Part shown: positions 1-6,307 of the stretch, in pieces | Layout: each line of letters begins with the position of its first letter | Numbering within the stretch: position 1 is the stretch's first letter | DNA from: Deltaproteobacteria bacterium | Lineage (GTDB): Bacteria > Desulfobacterota > Syntrophia > Syntrophales > UBA2210 | Length of the DNA stretch: 9,238 nt | NCBI GenBank assembly: GCA_030603465.1 | Contig: JAUVXT010000097.1 | Span: 1 to 9,238 of the forward strand | Direction: 5' to 3' | Program-made: the position numbers and the translations under genes | Notes under the pieces: generated by a model | What the model was told of the DNA's origin: nothing | The model's input: the letters and a program-made list of their open reading frames with translations, nothing else | The model's database searches: none

Positions 1-374
1 GTGAGGCCTTTCGCATGCTGATGCCCGGAGGGAAGTTGCTCCTCGATCTTTCCAACAGGGAGTATGTCCTGCAAAACTTCAAATCCACCTCGCGGCACAG
101 GGTAACAGATGATGTTACCGTTAGACGTGAGCGAGAGATGGAAGATGATGTCATTTACAGCCGGGAGATAGTCATGTCGGCAAAAAAGGGGTGCATACGA
201 GACCAGAAATACCTTACCCGTCTCTATAGCCCCGCAAAAATCTCGAACATGATTTCCTCGGCGGGTTTTTCGTCTGTAACCTGCGAAAAGGACTTCATGA
301 GCCGCGATGGGAAAGGGGACTATGGGAGTATGACCAACCGGATGGTTGTGATAGCGAAGAAGAGTGGCGGTTAA
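1..374 (+). CDS. Class I SAM-dependent methyltransferase, C-terminal part (5' end outside window)
   Basis: The reading frame is open from the left edge (first full codon at 3, GAG) and ends at TAA 372-374, so only about the last 123 residues are present. The visible N-terminal part, EAFRMLMPGGKLLLDL, matches the region of class I Rossmann methyltransferases where an 'LkPGG' turn leads into beta strand 5. A later segment, YSPAKISNMISSAGF, resembles the helix with 'GF' that precedes the last strands in Methyltransf_11/25-type enzymes. The SAM-binding GxGxG loop would lie upstream of the window. The ATG codons at 15 and 21 are internal, because the frame and the family fold continue before them. 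The substrate cannot be told from this part. The protein is presumably cytosolic. The next gene is on the same strand about 150 bases downstream. Confidence 0.8.
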   Translation, partial: EAFRMLMPGGKLLLDLSNREYVLQNFKSTSRHRVTDDVTVRREREMEDDVIYSREIVMSAKKGCIRDQKYLTRLYSPAKISNMISSAGFSSVTCEKDFMSRDGKGDYGSMTNRMVVIAKKSGG

Positions 375-521
375 CCCATTCCCGCCCATCCTGATGCCCG
401 TTCGTCCTTGCCTTCGGTTGGTTCTTTTGTTAGTATGATCGGGGTTTCGGCAACGGACCGGGACAGAGCAATTTTCAAGGAACCCAACGGGAAAAATATT
501 GAAGAACAGAAGAAAGAATTA

Positions 522-770
522 ATGGATAGACTGGAAATAGAGTATCCATGCGCGTGGTCTTATCGGGTGATCGGAACCGATGAAAAGTCGCTTCGCCAGG
601 CAATATCAGAGTGTGTAAAAGACAGGGAGTACAGGGTTTCCCTTTCAAACAGCAGTAGCTCCGGCAAGTATATCTCTCTTACTCTTGAGACAATCGTTCA
701 CAGCGAAGAGGTTCGTGTAAGTACTTACCATTCTTTGGGAAGGCATCCATTAGTGAAAATGGTGTTGTGA
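522..770 (+). CDS. DUF493 / YbeD-like small ACT-fold protein
   Basis: From ATG 522 this is 82 residues, close to the 87 of E. coli YbeD. The alignment is visible by eye: an early YPCAWSYRVIG corresponds to 'FPTPFTYKVMG' of YbeD, SGKYISLTLET corresponds to 'KGNYHSVSITIN', and the end HPLVKMVL corresponds to 'IDIVRMVL'. YbeD has an ACT-like fold and is usually regarded as regulatory; its biochemical role is not established. The frame stays open upstream to ATG 435 and TTG 408, adding 29 or 38 residues, but neither has a Shine-Dalgarno sequence. A purine-rich AGAAGAAAG lies just before ATG 522, and family length also favours that start. The charged upstream sequence (KEPNGKNIEEQKKEL) could still be a genuine N-terminal extension. 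In E. coli ybeD sits beside lipB; here lipoyl-dependent genes occur only 6-8 kb away on the other strand. Confidence 0.8.
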   Translation: MDRLEIEYPCAWSYRVIGTDEKSLRQAISECVKDREYRVSLSNSSSSGKYISLTLETIVHSEEVRVSTYHSLGRHPLVKMVL

Positions 771-802
771 AGGATCGAGCTATTTAAAGGGGCGCTGATC
801 CT
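771..802 (+). terminator. Possible weak hairpin terminator after the DUF493 gene
   Basis: AGGATC at 771-776 pairs with GATCCT at 797-802. An inner AGC/GCT (778-780 with 794-796) extends the stem to about nine pairs with one bulged G and a 13-base loop. It begins directly after the DUF493 stop codon. The T tract that follows is weak (TGTTTAG), so it may be an inefficient terminator or an RNA stem between two co-transcribed genes. Confidence 0.35.
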
Positions 803-829
803 GTTTAGCCATAAAGCCTATTTATCCAG

Positions 830-1990
830 ATGAAACTGCGAATGTTAATTTTTCTCAGCATTTACCTCTCCATATACGGAGGGATGCACGTCTACATATA
901 CAGAAAGGCAATGCCGCTCATTCCATCGGGAAGGTGGCTGGTTATAATCCTTTTCTGCCTCCTTGTTTTTGCTCCCATTCTGATAGCCCGTTTAACCCAT
1001 AGCGGACTGGCGACTTTTGCCCTTCCTCTGGCCTGGATCGCGTATATGTGGATGGGATTTGCCTTCATCTTCTTTTCGTTGTCTCTTGCATTGGACTTTT
1101 ATCAACTCGTCGTAAAGGTTGCGGGCAGACTTGCGGGATTCGATGGCTGCAGGATAATCTTTCAGTCCCCTGTCTACCCGGTTCTTTTGGTGACAATCCT
1201 GGCAGCAGGTGTAACTATCTATGGTTTTTTTGCCGCGAGACAGATCAACGTAAAATGGATTAATATTCCAACACAAAAGTTAAGCAGTGAGTTCGAATCC
1301 TTTCGCATTGTACAAATCACCGATGTTCATCTGGGCCTTATAAGCAGCGAGGCATGGGTGAAAGACCTTGTGCAAACCATCAAGGATCTTCAACCGGATA
1401 TGGTGGTTTCAACAGGTGACCTGGTTGATATGCAGCTCGACCACATAGGGCGTTTTGCCGATATGCTCCGTGGTCTCACCCCCCGATTCGGAAAATTTGC
1501 CGTAAGGGGCAATCATGAAGTGTATGCCGGACTGTATCAAGATGTGTCATTTTTTGAAAGGGCCGGCTTTAAAATGCTTTCCAATGAAGGGATAAAAATC
1601 GGTGACGAAATGACAATCGCCGGTGTCGATGATCCGGCGGTATCGCAACGCCTGAATATGGAACTCCCGGACGAAAAGTCTATACTGAGTCGCTTTTCCG
1701 GGGAGGAGTTCGTGCTTTTTCTGAAACATCAGCCCGTTGTTGAAGCGGCGTCGATTCCTTTTTTCGATGTGCAGCTATCGGGTCACAGTCACGGAGGACA
1801 GATATTTCCCTTTAATTTTATCACACGTTTGTCTTATCCTGCCAAAATGGGTCTGTCGAAGGTTGGTCAAAAGACCTGGTTCTATCACAGTCGAGGCACG
1901 GGGACGTGGGGGCCACCCATACGTGTTCTGGCTCCACCCGAGGTGACCGTCATAGAGCTACAGCCACCCACCGCTTCTCAAAAGGAATGA
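830..1990 (+). CDS. Membrane-anchored calcineurin-like metallophosphoesterase (YkuE/YaeI-type)
   Basis: This 386-residue protein has an N-terminal membrane part with about four hydrophobic segments (roughly residues 4-23, 34-53, 61-88 and 115-136), followed by a phosphoesterase domain (about 158-378). All metal-binding motifs of the calcineurin-like family are present: D165-V-H167 in ITDVHLG, G196-D197 with D200, GNHE at 227-230, H300, and GHSHGGQ at 318-324. A C-terminal SRGTGTWGPPIR (354-365) is typical of the YkuE/YaeI branch. A dinuclear metal centre hydrolysing a phosphodiester or phosphomonoester is expected. YaeI/YkuE and LpxG-like relatives act on lipid or envelope substrates, but the substrate here is not deducible. 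ATG 830 lacks a clear ribosome site, so ATG 842 is an alternative. The gene starts 59 bases after the DUF493 gene and ends facing the minus-strand block. Confidence 0.93.
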   Translation: MKLRMLIFLSIYLSIYGGMHVYIYRKAMPLIPSGRWLVIILFCLLVFAPILIARLTHSGLATFALPLAWIAYMWMGFAFIFFSLSLALDFYQLVVKVAGRLAGFDGCRIIFQSPVYPVLLVTILAAGVTIYGFFAARQINVKWINIPTQKLSSEFESFRIVQITDVHLGLISSEAWVKDLVQTIKDLQPDMVVSTGDLVDMQLDHIGRFADMLRGLTPRFGKFAVRGNHEVYAGLYQDVSFFERAGFKMLSNEGIKIGDEMTIAGVDDPAVSQRLNMELPDEKSILSRFSGEEFVLFLKHQPVVEAASIPFFDVQLSGHSHGGQIFPFNFITRLSYPAKMGLSKVGQKTWFYHSRGTGTWGPPIRVLAPPEVTVIELQPPTASQKE

Positions 1991-1998
1991 GGAATTAA

Positions 1999-2018
1999 TC
2001 TTTTTCAGCGCAAAAAGA
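1999..2018. terminator. A/T-rich inverted repeat between convergent genes
   Basis: TCTTTTT (1999-2005) and AAAAAGA (2012-2018) form a perfect seven-pair inverted repeat with a six-base loop, CAGCGC. It lies between the phosphoesterase stop (1990) and the end of the broken minus-strand gene (2005-2007), where a shared bidirectional terminator would be expected. The stem is almost entirely A-T, so it would be weak; the assignment rests mainly on position. Confidence 0.3.
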
Positions 2019-2252
2019 CAGACTGCAACCATTGATAGACCGGTGACAGGGATTGAGCGACCTGTCCCTCTTCGGGGATCATGAAGATGAAGGCCTTTTC
2101 TCTGATCGGGATTGATGGCGATATGGCGCACCACACCGGGGTCGCTATGGCTTTCAATGAGTTCCACAAAGAGATCGCGGAGCTTTATGCTTTCATAATA
2201 GAAGTAAAAGGGATAGTCCCCCTACCGGATTTCCGCTCTGCTCATCCGGCAT
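2005..2252 (-). pseudogene. Small gene downstream of usp, broken by two +1 frameshifts (family not recognised)
   Basis: Read on the minus strand, ATG 2252 has a GGAG at 2260-2257 and begins MPDEQSGNPVG. The frame then shifts at a run of five G (2218-2222 on the plus strand) and continues as GDYPFYFYYESIKLRDLF, ..VELIESHSDPGVVRHIA.., ..INPDQ. It shifts again near the AGAGAAAA run (2096-2103) and continues EKAFIFMIPEEGQVAQ, ..SLSPVYQWLQSVFLR, ending at TGA 2007-2005. The total of 248 bases minus two extra bases gives exactly 82 codons including stop, so two single-base insertions restore an 81-residue protein. Each piece looks coding and runs into stops when the shift is ignored. The start lies 15 bases after the usp stop, so the two were probably co-transcribed. 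Either this is a decaying gene or both shifts are homopolymer sequencing errors. I do not recognise the family. Confidence 0.6.
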
Positions 2253-2267
2253 AAAACTCCAGTCAGC

Positions 2268-3104
2268 TTAATGGTAAACAAAGATCGGAATTGTTCCGTC
2301 TTCCATCAATTTTGTCGTCCTTTTCCCGAAAATATATCGTGCCTTGTCCGAGTAAGCACCCAGCACAACCAGCGGCGTGGGCTTGTATTTCTTTGCCTTC
2401 TCAAAAATGACATCTTCGGGTTTCCCTTGGCGCCACACCTTTTCAGGATGGATGCCGAAGGTGTTCAGGTATTTTTCGGCACGGTTAAGCAGGTATTCTC
2501 CTTCCTCCATGGAATCGCCAACATTCAGGAGTATAACCTTGTACGAATTCGGTATATTGGGCGAAAGAAGGGCATAGGCTCGCATAGCCCTGGCGGAGGC
2601 AGTAGATCCGTTGAAGCAAATAATTATCGTTTCATGCGGTTCGATTACTTCCGGAACTCCTATGACGGGGCAGACAGGGTCAAGGAGCAGTTTCCTGATC
2701 AACCCTTCATCGGGTGCGTTGGTCGTCTCGAATTTAAAATAGGTGCGCAGACCCATAACAATCAGATCGGCGGTTTTTCCTTCTTCTTTAAATATGTCTA
2801 TGGGTTCTCCCAGTTTCAGATATGTTTCGTACGGAACCCCTTCTTCAGTGCACTTCTTTTCAAAATCCGTTATAAAACCAGCCGTACGGGTTGAGGCATC
2901 TTCCAGCTTGTAATCAATTGCCTTTTGTGCATAGTAATTGCCACCAACACCAGATCCCACCTGGGATTTTTCAATACCCGGGACATCCACGATTGCGATG
3001 CCAATTACGATTCCACCGAAGGTTTTCGCTCTGACGCATGCCCACTTGATTGCGCTTTGGGAATATTTAGTGCCATCCAACCCGACAACAATACGTTGGT
3101 TCAT
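2268..3104 (-). CDS. Universal stress protein with two tandem UspA domains
   Basis: The 278 residues hold two UspA-like alpha/beta domains. Domain 1 (about 1-153) begins RIVVGLDGTKYSQSAIKWA, the typical Usp opening with the conserved Asp (D10), and ends LLLDPVCPVIGVP. Domain 2 (about 157-278) begins ETIIICFNGSTASARAMR and ends MEDGTIPIFVYH. The usual ATP-binding pattern G-x2-G-x9-G-S/T is not intact in either half: domain 1 has MGLRTYFKFE around residue 118, and domain 2 has LGAYSDKARYIFGKRTT at 248-264. Nucleotide binding is therefore uncertain. Proteins of this kind are cytosolic and induced by energy or redox stress; the exact role is unknown. A clear AGGGAG precedes ATG 3104 with suitable spacing. 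A promoter-like sequence lies upstream, and the gene follows the flavoprotein-rhodanese gene by 154 bases. Confidence 0.92.
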   Translation of the reverse strand: MNQRIVVGLDGTKYSQSAIKWACVRAKTFGGIVIGIAIVDVPGIEKSQVGSGVGGNYYAQKAIDYKLEDASTRTAGFITDFEKKCTEEGVPYETYLKLGEPIDIFKEEGKTADLIVMGLRTYFKFETTNAPDEGLIRKLLLDPVCPVIGVPEVIEPHETIIICFNGSTASARAMRAYALLSPNIPNSYKVILLNVGDSMEEGEYLLNRAEKYLNTFGIHPEKVWRQGKPEDVIFEKAKKYKPTPLVVLGAYSDKARYIFGKRTTKLMEDGTIPIFVYH

Positions 3105-3154
3105 TGTATTTCTCCCTTTTTAAAACTTATATATGTTTATTAAATTAGATAAGC

Positions 3155-3185
3155 ACTATATCTTTAAAAGCAAATAAAATGTCAA
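3155..3185 (-). promoter_or_regulatory. Sigma70-like promoter candidate for usp
   Basis: On the minus strand TTGACA (3185-3180) is a perfect -35 box, and TATAGT (3160-3155) matches the -10 consensus at five of six positions. The spacer of 19 bases is longer than the ideal 17. It lies about 50 bases upstream of the usp ATG in the AT-rich 154-base gap, so usp may be transcribed independently of the gene before it. Confidence 0.45.
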
Positions 3186-3199
3186 GTTTTTTCCTCTTA

Positions 3200-3221
3200 T
3201 ACAAAATATAAAAATTTTGTA
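3200..3221. promoter_or_regulatory. Inverted repeat upstream of usp, possible operator
   Basis: TACAAAAT (3200-3207) and ATTTTGTA (3214-3221) are perfect inverted eight-base arms with a six-base AT spacer. The site lies just upstream of the -35 candidate for usp, where an activator or repressor dimer could bind. It has no GC in its core and no clear T tract, so it is not a convincing terminator for the preceding gene. Such repeats can arise by chance in AT-rich DNA. Confidence 0.3.
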
Positions 3222-3258
3222 AAATTAATTCTCCTTCAGTGTATGTTTGACAATAAAT

Positions 3259-4923
3259 CTATTTGCTGAGCATTAACCAGCCGCCTCCCACATAGACCAC
3301 ATTTTTATAGCCCTCCTCGAAAAACCAGCGTGCCGCTTCGGCGGAGCGAGCGCCCCTGGGACAAACAATCTGTATCGGCTTATTCCTATCCAGTTCGTCC
3401 ATTCTGCCGCGCAGTTCCTCTATCGGGATGTGTATCGCTCCCTCAATGGGATTGGTCTCAGATTCATTCTTTGTCCGGACATCGAGAATAATTCCTTCCT
3501 TTGATAAAAGAGAGGGACTGCGGGAAAGGACGCCGTCCTCCTGATTCAGCGCTGCCGCTCCCAGCACATAGAGGGGATCGAGGGCAGGGGAGTAGGGGGG
3601 AGAATAGGCGAATTCCAGATCCAGAATATCCTCCAGGCGGCCATTGTTCAAAATAAGGTTTCCCATGACATCGACGCGTTTTACCACTTCACCCTCACCG
3701 ACGGCTTGGAGACCCAGAATCTGCAAGGTTTTTGCATGATAGACCATCTTCATGAAGATATTTTTATCTTCCGGATAGTAGTGGGCGCGGTCGCTGAATG
3801 TTCCCCAGACTGCCCTGGTGGGGATGTTATGGCGCGCCGCCTGTGTTTCGGATATTCCCGTGGAAGCGCAATTGTAATCGAATGCCTTGACGCAGGCGCT
3901 CCCCGCCACCTTTTTGAATTTCGTTTTACGTCCAGCGAGCTGATCTCCCACGATACGCCCCTGTTTATTGGCGAGAGAACCGAGGGGAAGAACGGCCCTT
4001 TCACCATAAAAGAGTTCTACCTCCATGCAGTCACTGGCGGCATACACATCGGGATGGCTCGTCTGAAGATTTTCATCCACCGCGATGCCGCCATATTTAC
4101 CGATCTTCAGACCCATTTGTCGGGCAAGTTCTATTCGGGGGCGAACTCCCACGGCGACAACAGCGTACTCTGTTTCGATGGTTTCTCTGTCCGTAACCAC
4201 TGAAAGACCGTCATCGGTATCTCTGATTTCCTTCACGCGGCAGGTCTTGTGGATGCGAACATCCTGTTCTTCAAGATGTTTTTCTATGAGAGCAGACATT
4301 TCCCCATCCAGCATCTGTGGAAGGACCCTGTCTTCCATCTCTATCAGATCCACTTCGACGCCCCACATGGCCGTAAAGGCTTCGGCCAGCTCGATTCCTA
4401 TGAAACCGCTTCCGATTATGGCCACCTTTTCGAGCTGCCCCGTTTCCAGTTTTGAACGCCAGTTCCTGGCATCTTCCACCGTCTTAAATGTGGAAATCCT
4501 GGGATGATTTTCAGGAATACCGGGTGGAACAAAGGGCGAGGCGCCCGTGGCAAGAACGAGTTTGTCAAATGTCACCTTTTCTTCTTTCCCCGAAATGTTG
4601 TTCCTGATATTGATCGTCTTTTTCTCCGGATCGCAATGGGTGGCAGTAGTCAGAATACGCACATCGAGACCCTTGGCATCCTTGAAAAATTGGGGGTTAC
4701 GCAGGGTACCCCAGGAGGTCTCTCTCAATGCCCGGGGACTTTCGATATCTCCGGAGAGATAGTAGGGAAGCCCACAGGCGGCATAGGAGATAATCTCTCT
4801 TTCATCCACCACGGTAATGACGCTGTCCGGCATTAATCTTTTTGCCCTGGCCGCGGCCCTCAATCCCGCGGCGGAAGCGCCGACTACAACAATTTTCAAT
4901 TCCCTGTTTTCTGATTTGTTCAT
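3259..4923 (-). CDS. CoA-disulfide reductase-type FAD/NAD(P)H oxidoreductase fused to a C-terminal rhodanese domain
   Basis: This 554-residue protein matches the CoADR-rhodanese / NADH-dependent persulfide reductase family, whose members are about this long. Visible in order are the FAD Rossmann motif GASAAG (15-20), the redox cysteine C50 in YAACGLPYY (the single-Cys active site of CoADR), LATGASP (124-130), the NAD(P)H Rossmann motif GSGFIG (171-176), the FAD motif YAASDC (294-299), HYYPE (381-385) and FAYSPPYSPALDP (438-450) of the dimerisation domain. A rhodanese domain follows (about 465-554) with the loop C521-PRGAR, so its catalytic Cys is present. Family members reduce CoA-disulfide, CoA-persulfide or polysulfide with NAD(P)H; the rhodanese domain passes sulfane sulfur to the flavin site. 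ATG 4923 is preceded by TGAGG (4933-4929). The protein is expected to be cytosolic. An Nox-like oxygen-reducing role is less likely because of the fused rhodanese domain. Confidence 0.93.
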   Translation of the reverse strand: MNKSENRELKIVVVGASAAGLRAAARAKRLMPDSVITVVDEREIISYAACGLPYYLSGDIESPRALRETSWGTLRNPQFFKDAKGLDVRILTTATHCDPEKKTINIRNNISGKEEKVTFDKLVLATGASPFVPPGIPENHPRISTFKTVEDARNWRSKLETGQLEKVAIIGSGFIGIELAEAFTAMWGVEVDLIEMEDRVLPQMLDGEMSALIEKHLEEQDVRIHKTCRVKEIRDTDDGLSVVTDRETIETEYAVVAVGVRPRIELARQMGLKIGKYGGIAVDENLQTSHPDVYAASDCMEVELFYGERAVLPLGSLANKQGRIVGDQLAGRKTKFKKVAGSACVKAFDYNCASTGISETQAARHNIPTRAVWGTFSDRAHYYPEDKNIFMKMVYHAKTLQILGLQAVGEGEVVKRVDVMGNLILNNGRLEDILDLEFAYSPPYSPALDPLYVLGAAALNQEDGVLSRSPSLLSKEGIILDVRTKNESETNPIEGAIHIPIEELRGRMDELDRNKPIQIVCPRGARSAEAARWFFEEGYKNVVYVGGGWLMLSK

Positions 4924-5009
4924 TATTTCCTCACCATGGTTTATTAAATGGATTCATGTTCAATGCATAAACTTAACGAAAAACGCGCACATTGACAAAT
5001 CAAAATGTT

Positions 5010-5882
5010 TTAAAGCCCCCGCATATATTCGGGCTTCAGTGCGCCTTTATTCTTCGATTGAATGACATCATATATGAGTCGCACCGTTTTGTCTTTCTCT
5101 TTCGGCATTCGCGCCCGTATGGGAAGATAATTCGACGCGTGATTTGAGGTGAAAAAACAGTTCGTAAATGCGGAATTCGCCGCAATGATCCCCAGCTCTT
5201 CGAGAAAGCCGAAACGGTCGGGGAGCACAAATTTTCCGGAGAGGTGTTCGTCATGGAGCGGTGTTCCCGGAACAAGCATGACGGTAAGGGCGCCCACATA
5301 GTGGGGATCTATTTCGGTCAGGATTTTTGCCGTGTCGAACGCATGGGCGACACTCTTCTCTTTTCCGCCGATACCGAGAATGACGGTGACGGAGAGGGTA
5401 ATTCCAGCCGCCTTTATCCTGTGACAGGCTTCCACCAATTGACGGGAGCCGACCCCTTTTTGTATCTTTTTCAACAGTTCTTCGTTTCCCGTTTCAACGC
5501 CAAGGTAGGCGATCTTGAGTCCGAGATTGCGTAATTCTTTCAGTTCCGCAGGCGTCTTTCTCAAGGCGCTCTTTGCGTTGGCATAGATGCCGATGCGCTC
5601 GACACCCTTTATGTGTCTGTTGATCGACTCCAATATGGGTGCCAGTCTCTTTTGCGGTATTATGAGGGCGTCGCCATCGCAGAGAAAGACCCGTTCGATG
5701 GGACCGTATGCCGCCGCCTCCAGGATATCCTCTTCGATTCCTTCGGGGTTCTTTATCCTGAACCGCTTCCCAGTAAAAGATCCGCAGAAGGTGCACCTGT
5801 TGTGGGAACAACCCGTTGTTACCTGCAACAACAGGCTTCCGGCCTCGCTGGGAGGTCGTATGATTGAGCCTTCATATTTCAT
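5010..5882 (-). CDS. Radical SAM protein with a CX4CX2C cluster motif, substrate unknown
   Basis: From ATG 5882 the protein is 290 residues. The 4Fe-4S/SAM motif is GCSHNRCTFC (C25, C30, C33), with four residues between the first two cysteines instead of the usual three. Other radical SAM barrel features follow: FLCDGDALIIP (about 71-81), IGIYANAKS with strand-like sequence around 102, and YLGVETGNEELLKKIQKG (about 127-144), which resembles the 'GlESG' strand of Elp3/COG1032-type enzymes. No cobalamin-binding N-terminal domain and no C-terminal cluster domain are visible. I prefer ATG 5882 over GTG 5912, because AGGAAAGG lies at 5895-5888 with a five-base spacer, whereas nothing ribosome-like precedes the GTG. 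The gene ends 86 bases before the flavoprotein-rhodanese gene, on the same strand, so joint transcription is possible. The reaction cannot be inferred. Confidence 0.88.
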   Translation of the reverse strand: MKYEGSIIRPPSEAGSLLLQVTTGCSHNRCTFCGSFTGKRFRIKNPEGIEEDILEAAAYGPIERVFLCDGDALIIPQKRLAPILESINRHIKGVERIGIYANAKSALRKTPAELKELRNLGLKIAYLGVETGNEELLKKIQKGVGSRQLVEACHRIKAAGITLSVTVILGIGGKEKSVAHAFDTAKILTEIDPHYVGALTVMLVPGTPLHDEHLSGKFVLPDRFGFLEELGIIAANSAFTNCFFTSNHASNYLPIRARMPKEKDKTVRLIYDVIQSKNKGALKPEYMRGL

Positions 5883-5955
5883 TTCGACCTTTCCTGGATC
5901 GCTGAATATCACGAGCGTAAGTTGAGCATATGGGATAAATTTTCATGTCTTTTAT

Positions 5956-5980
5956 CCTGCTCAGTAGCGTGTAGAGCAGG
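5956..5980. repeat. Seven-base perfect inverted repeat in the gap upstream of the radical SAM gene
   Basis: CCTGCTC (5956-5962) and GAGCAGG (5974-5980) flank an 11-base loop. The stem is GC-rich enough to fold in RNA or DNA, but neither strand shows a T tract after it, so it is not a standard intrinsic terminator. It lies between E3 and the radical SAM gene and could be a leftover terminator, an RNA processing stem or a protein-binding site. Confidence 0.35.
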
Positions 5981-5984
5981 CGCG

Positions 5985-6018
5985 TCCCCTCAACAGATTC
6001 CTCTCACAGGGGAGGGGA
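5985..6018. repeat. Inverted repeat TCCCCTC / GAGGGGA
   Basis: TCCCCTC (5985-5991) and GAGGGGA (6012-6018) are perfect seven-base inverted arms with a 20-base loop. The right arm ends directly before ATG 6019 and contains a GGAGGGG that could serve as a ribosome site on the plus strand. It adjoins the broken coding-like stretch at 6019-6234. Its function is unknown. Confidence 0.35.
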
Positions 6019-6234
6019 ATGCAGGTGGCGATTATTCTTCATCGTCTTGGCGTTACTTGACCAGGCTTCCGCCATCTCACAACCGAGGCGGGCATCCTCC
6101 AAGGCAAGGCCGACACCAAAACGATTCGCAAAATCGTCCACCGCAATTCAGGGACCACGTACATCTATCCGGAAGGATTTTGCCCCCGTATCGTTCAGCA
6201 ATTACAGCAACATTTGAAAGTCTACGTGCCGTAA
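6019..6234 (+). pseudogene. Broken coding-like stretch in the E3/radical SAM gap (family not recognised)
   Basis: In one plus-strand frame ATG 6019 reads MQVAIILHRLGVT, then TGA (6058-6060), then stays open for 58 codons to TAA 6232-6234. After the TGA the product reads PGFRHLTTEAGILQGKADTK and ends GTTYIYPEGFCPRIVQQLQQ, HLKVYVP. Third positions are rich in C, as in real genes. There is no ATG, GTG or TTG between the TGA and the last few codons, so the long part cannot be translated as it stands. The complementary strand in codon register also looks protein-like (for example VDDFANRFGVGLALEDARLG, at about 6145-6086), so the coding strand is uncertain. Most likely this is a gene remnant. The rest of the 5883-6307 gap holds only the inverted repeats listed separately. 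Confidence 0.4.
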
Positions 6235-6284
6235 TGTGCGGCATGCAGGAAAGAATGTTTCACATAAAAAATGGGGTATAAAAT

Positions 6285-6307
6285 CAAATGAAAACCACGG
6301 CCATTTG
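6285..6307 (-). terminator. Possible weak terminator after the E3 gene
   Basis: On the minus strand, immediately after the lpd stop codon, CAAATG (6307-6302) pairs with CATTTG (6290-6285) across an 11-base loop and is followed by the T-rich ATTTTAT. The stem is short and mostly A-T, so the call rests largely on its position at the end of the dehydrogenase operon. Confidence 0.3.

Noticed and set aside
2271..2894. Long plus-strand frame of 207 codons opposite usp
   Set aside because: It is antisense to a clear two-domain Usp gene with a good ribosome site and shows no family features.
3706..4203. Open plus-strand frame of 165 codons opposite the flavoprotein gene
   Set aside because: It lies wholly antisense to a gene with intact FAD, NAD and rhodanese motifs, and its product has no recognisable domain.
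4992..4997. TTGACA on the plus strand as a promoter
   Set aside because: No gene follows on the plus strand and no -10 box at proper spacing was evident; only minus-strand genes lie downstream.
5010..5040. AAGCCC/GGGCTT hairpin at the end of the radical SAM gene as terminator
   Set aside because: It overlaps the last codons and stop, its loop is long, and only TAAAAC follows instead of a T tract.
5883..5912. GTG 5912 as the start of the radical SAM gene
   Set aside because: It has no ribosome-binding sequence, while ATG 5882 has AGGAAAGG at good spacing.
6058..6060. In-frame TGA as a selenocysteine codon
   Set aside because: No recognised selenoprotein context surrounds it, the upstream part is only 13 codons, and the opposite strand is equally protein-like there; a broken gene is simpler.
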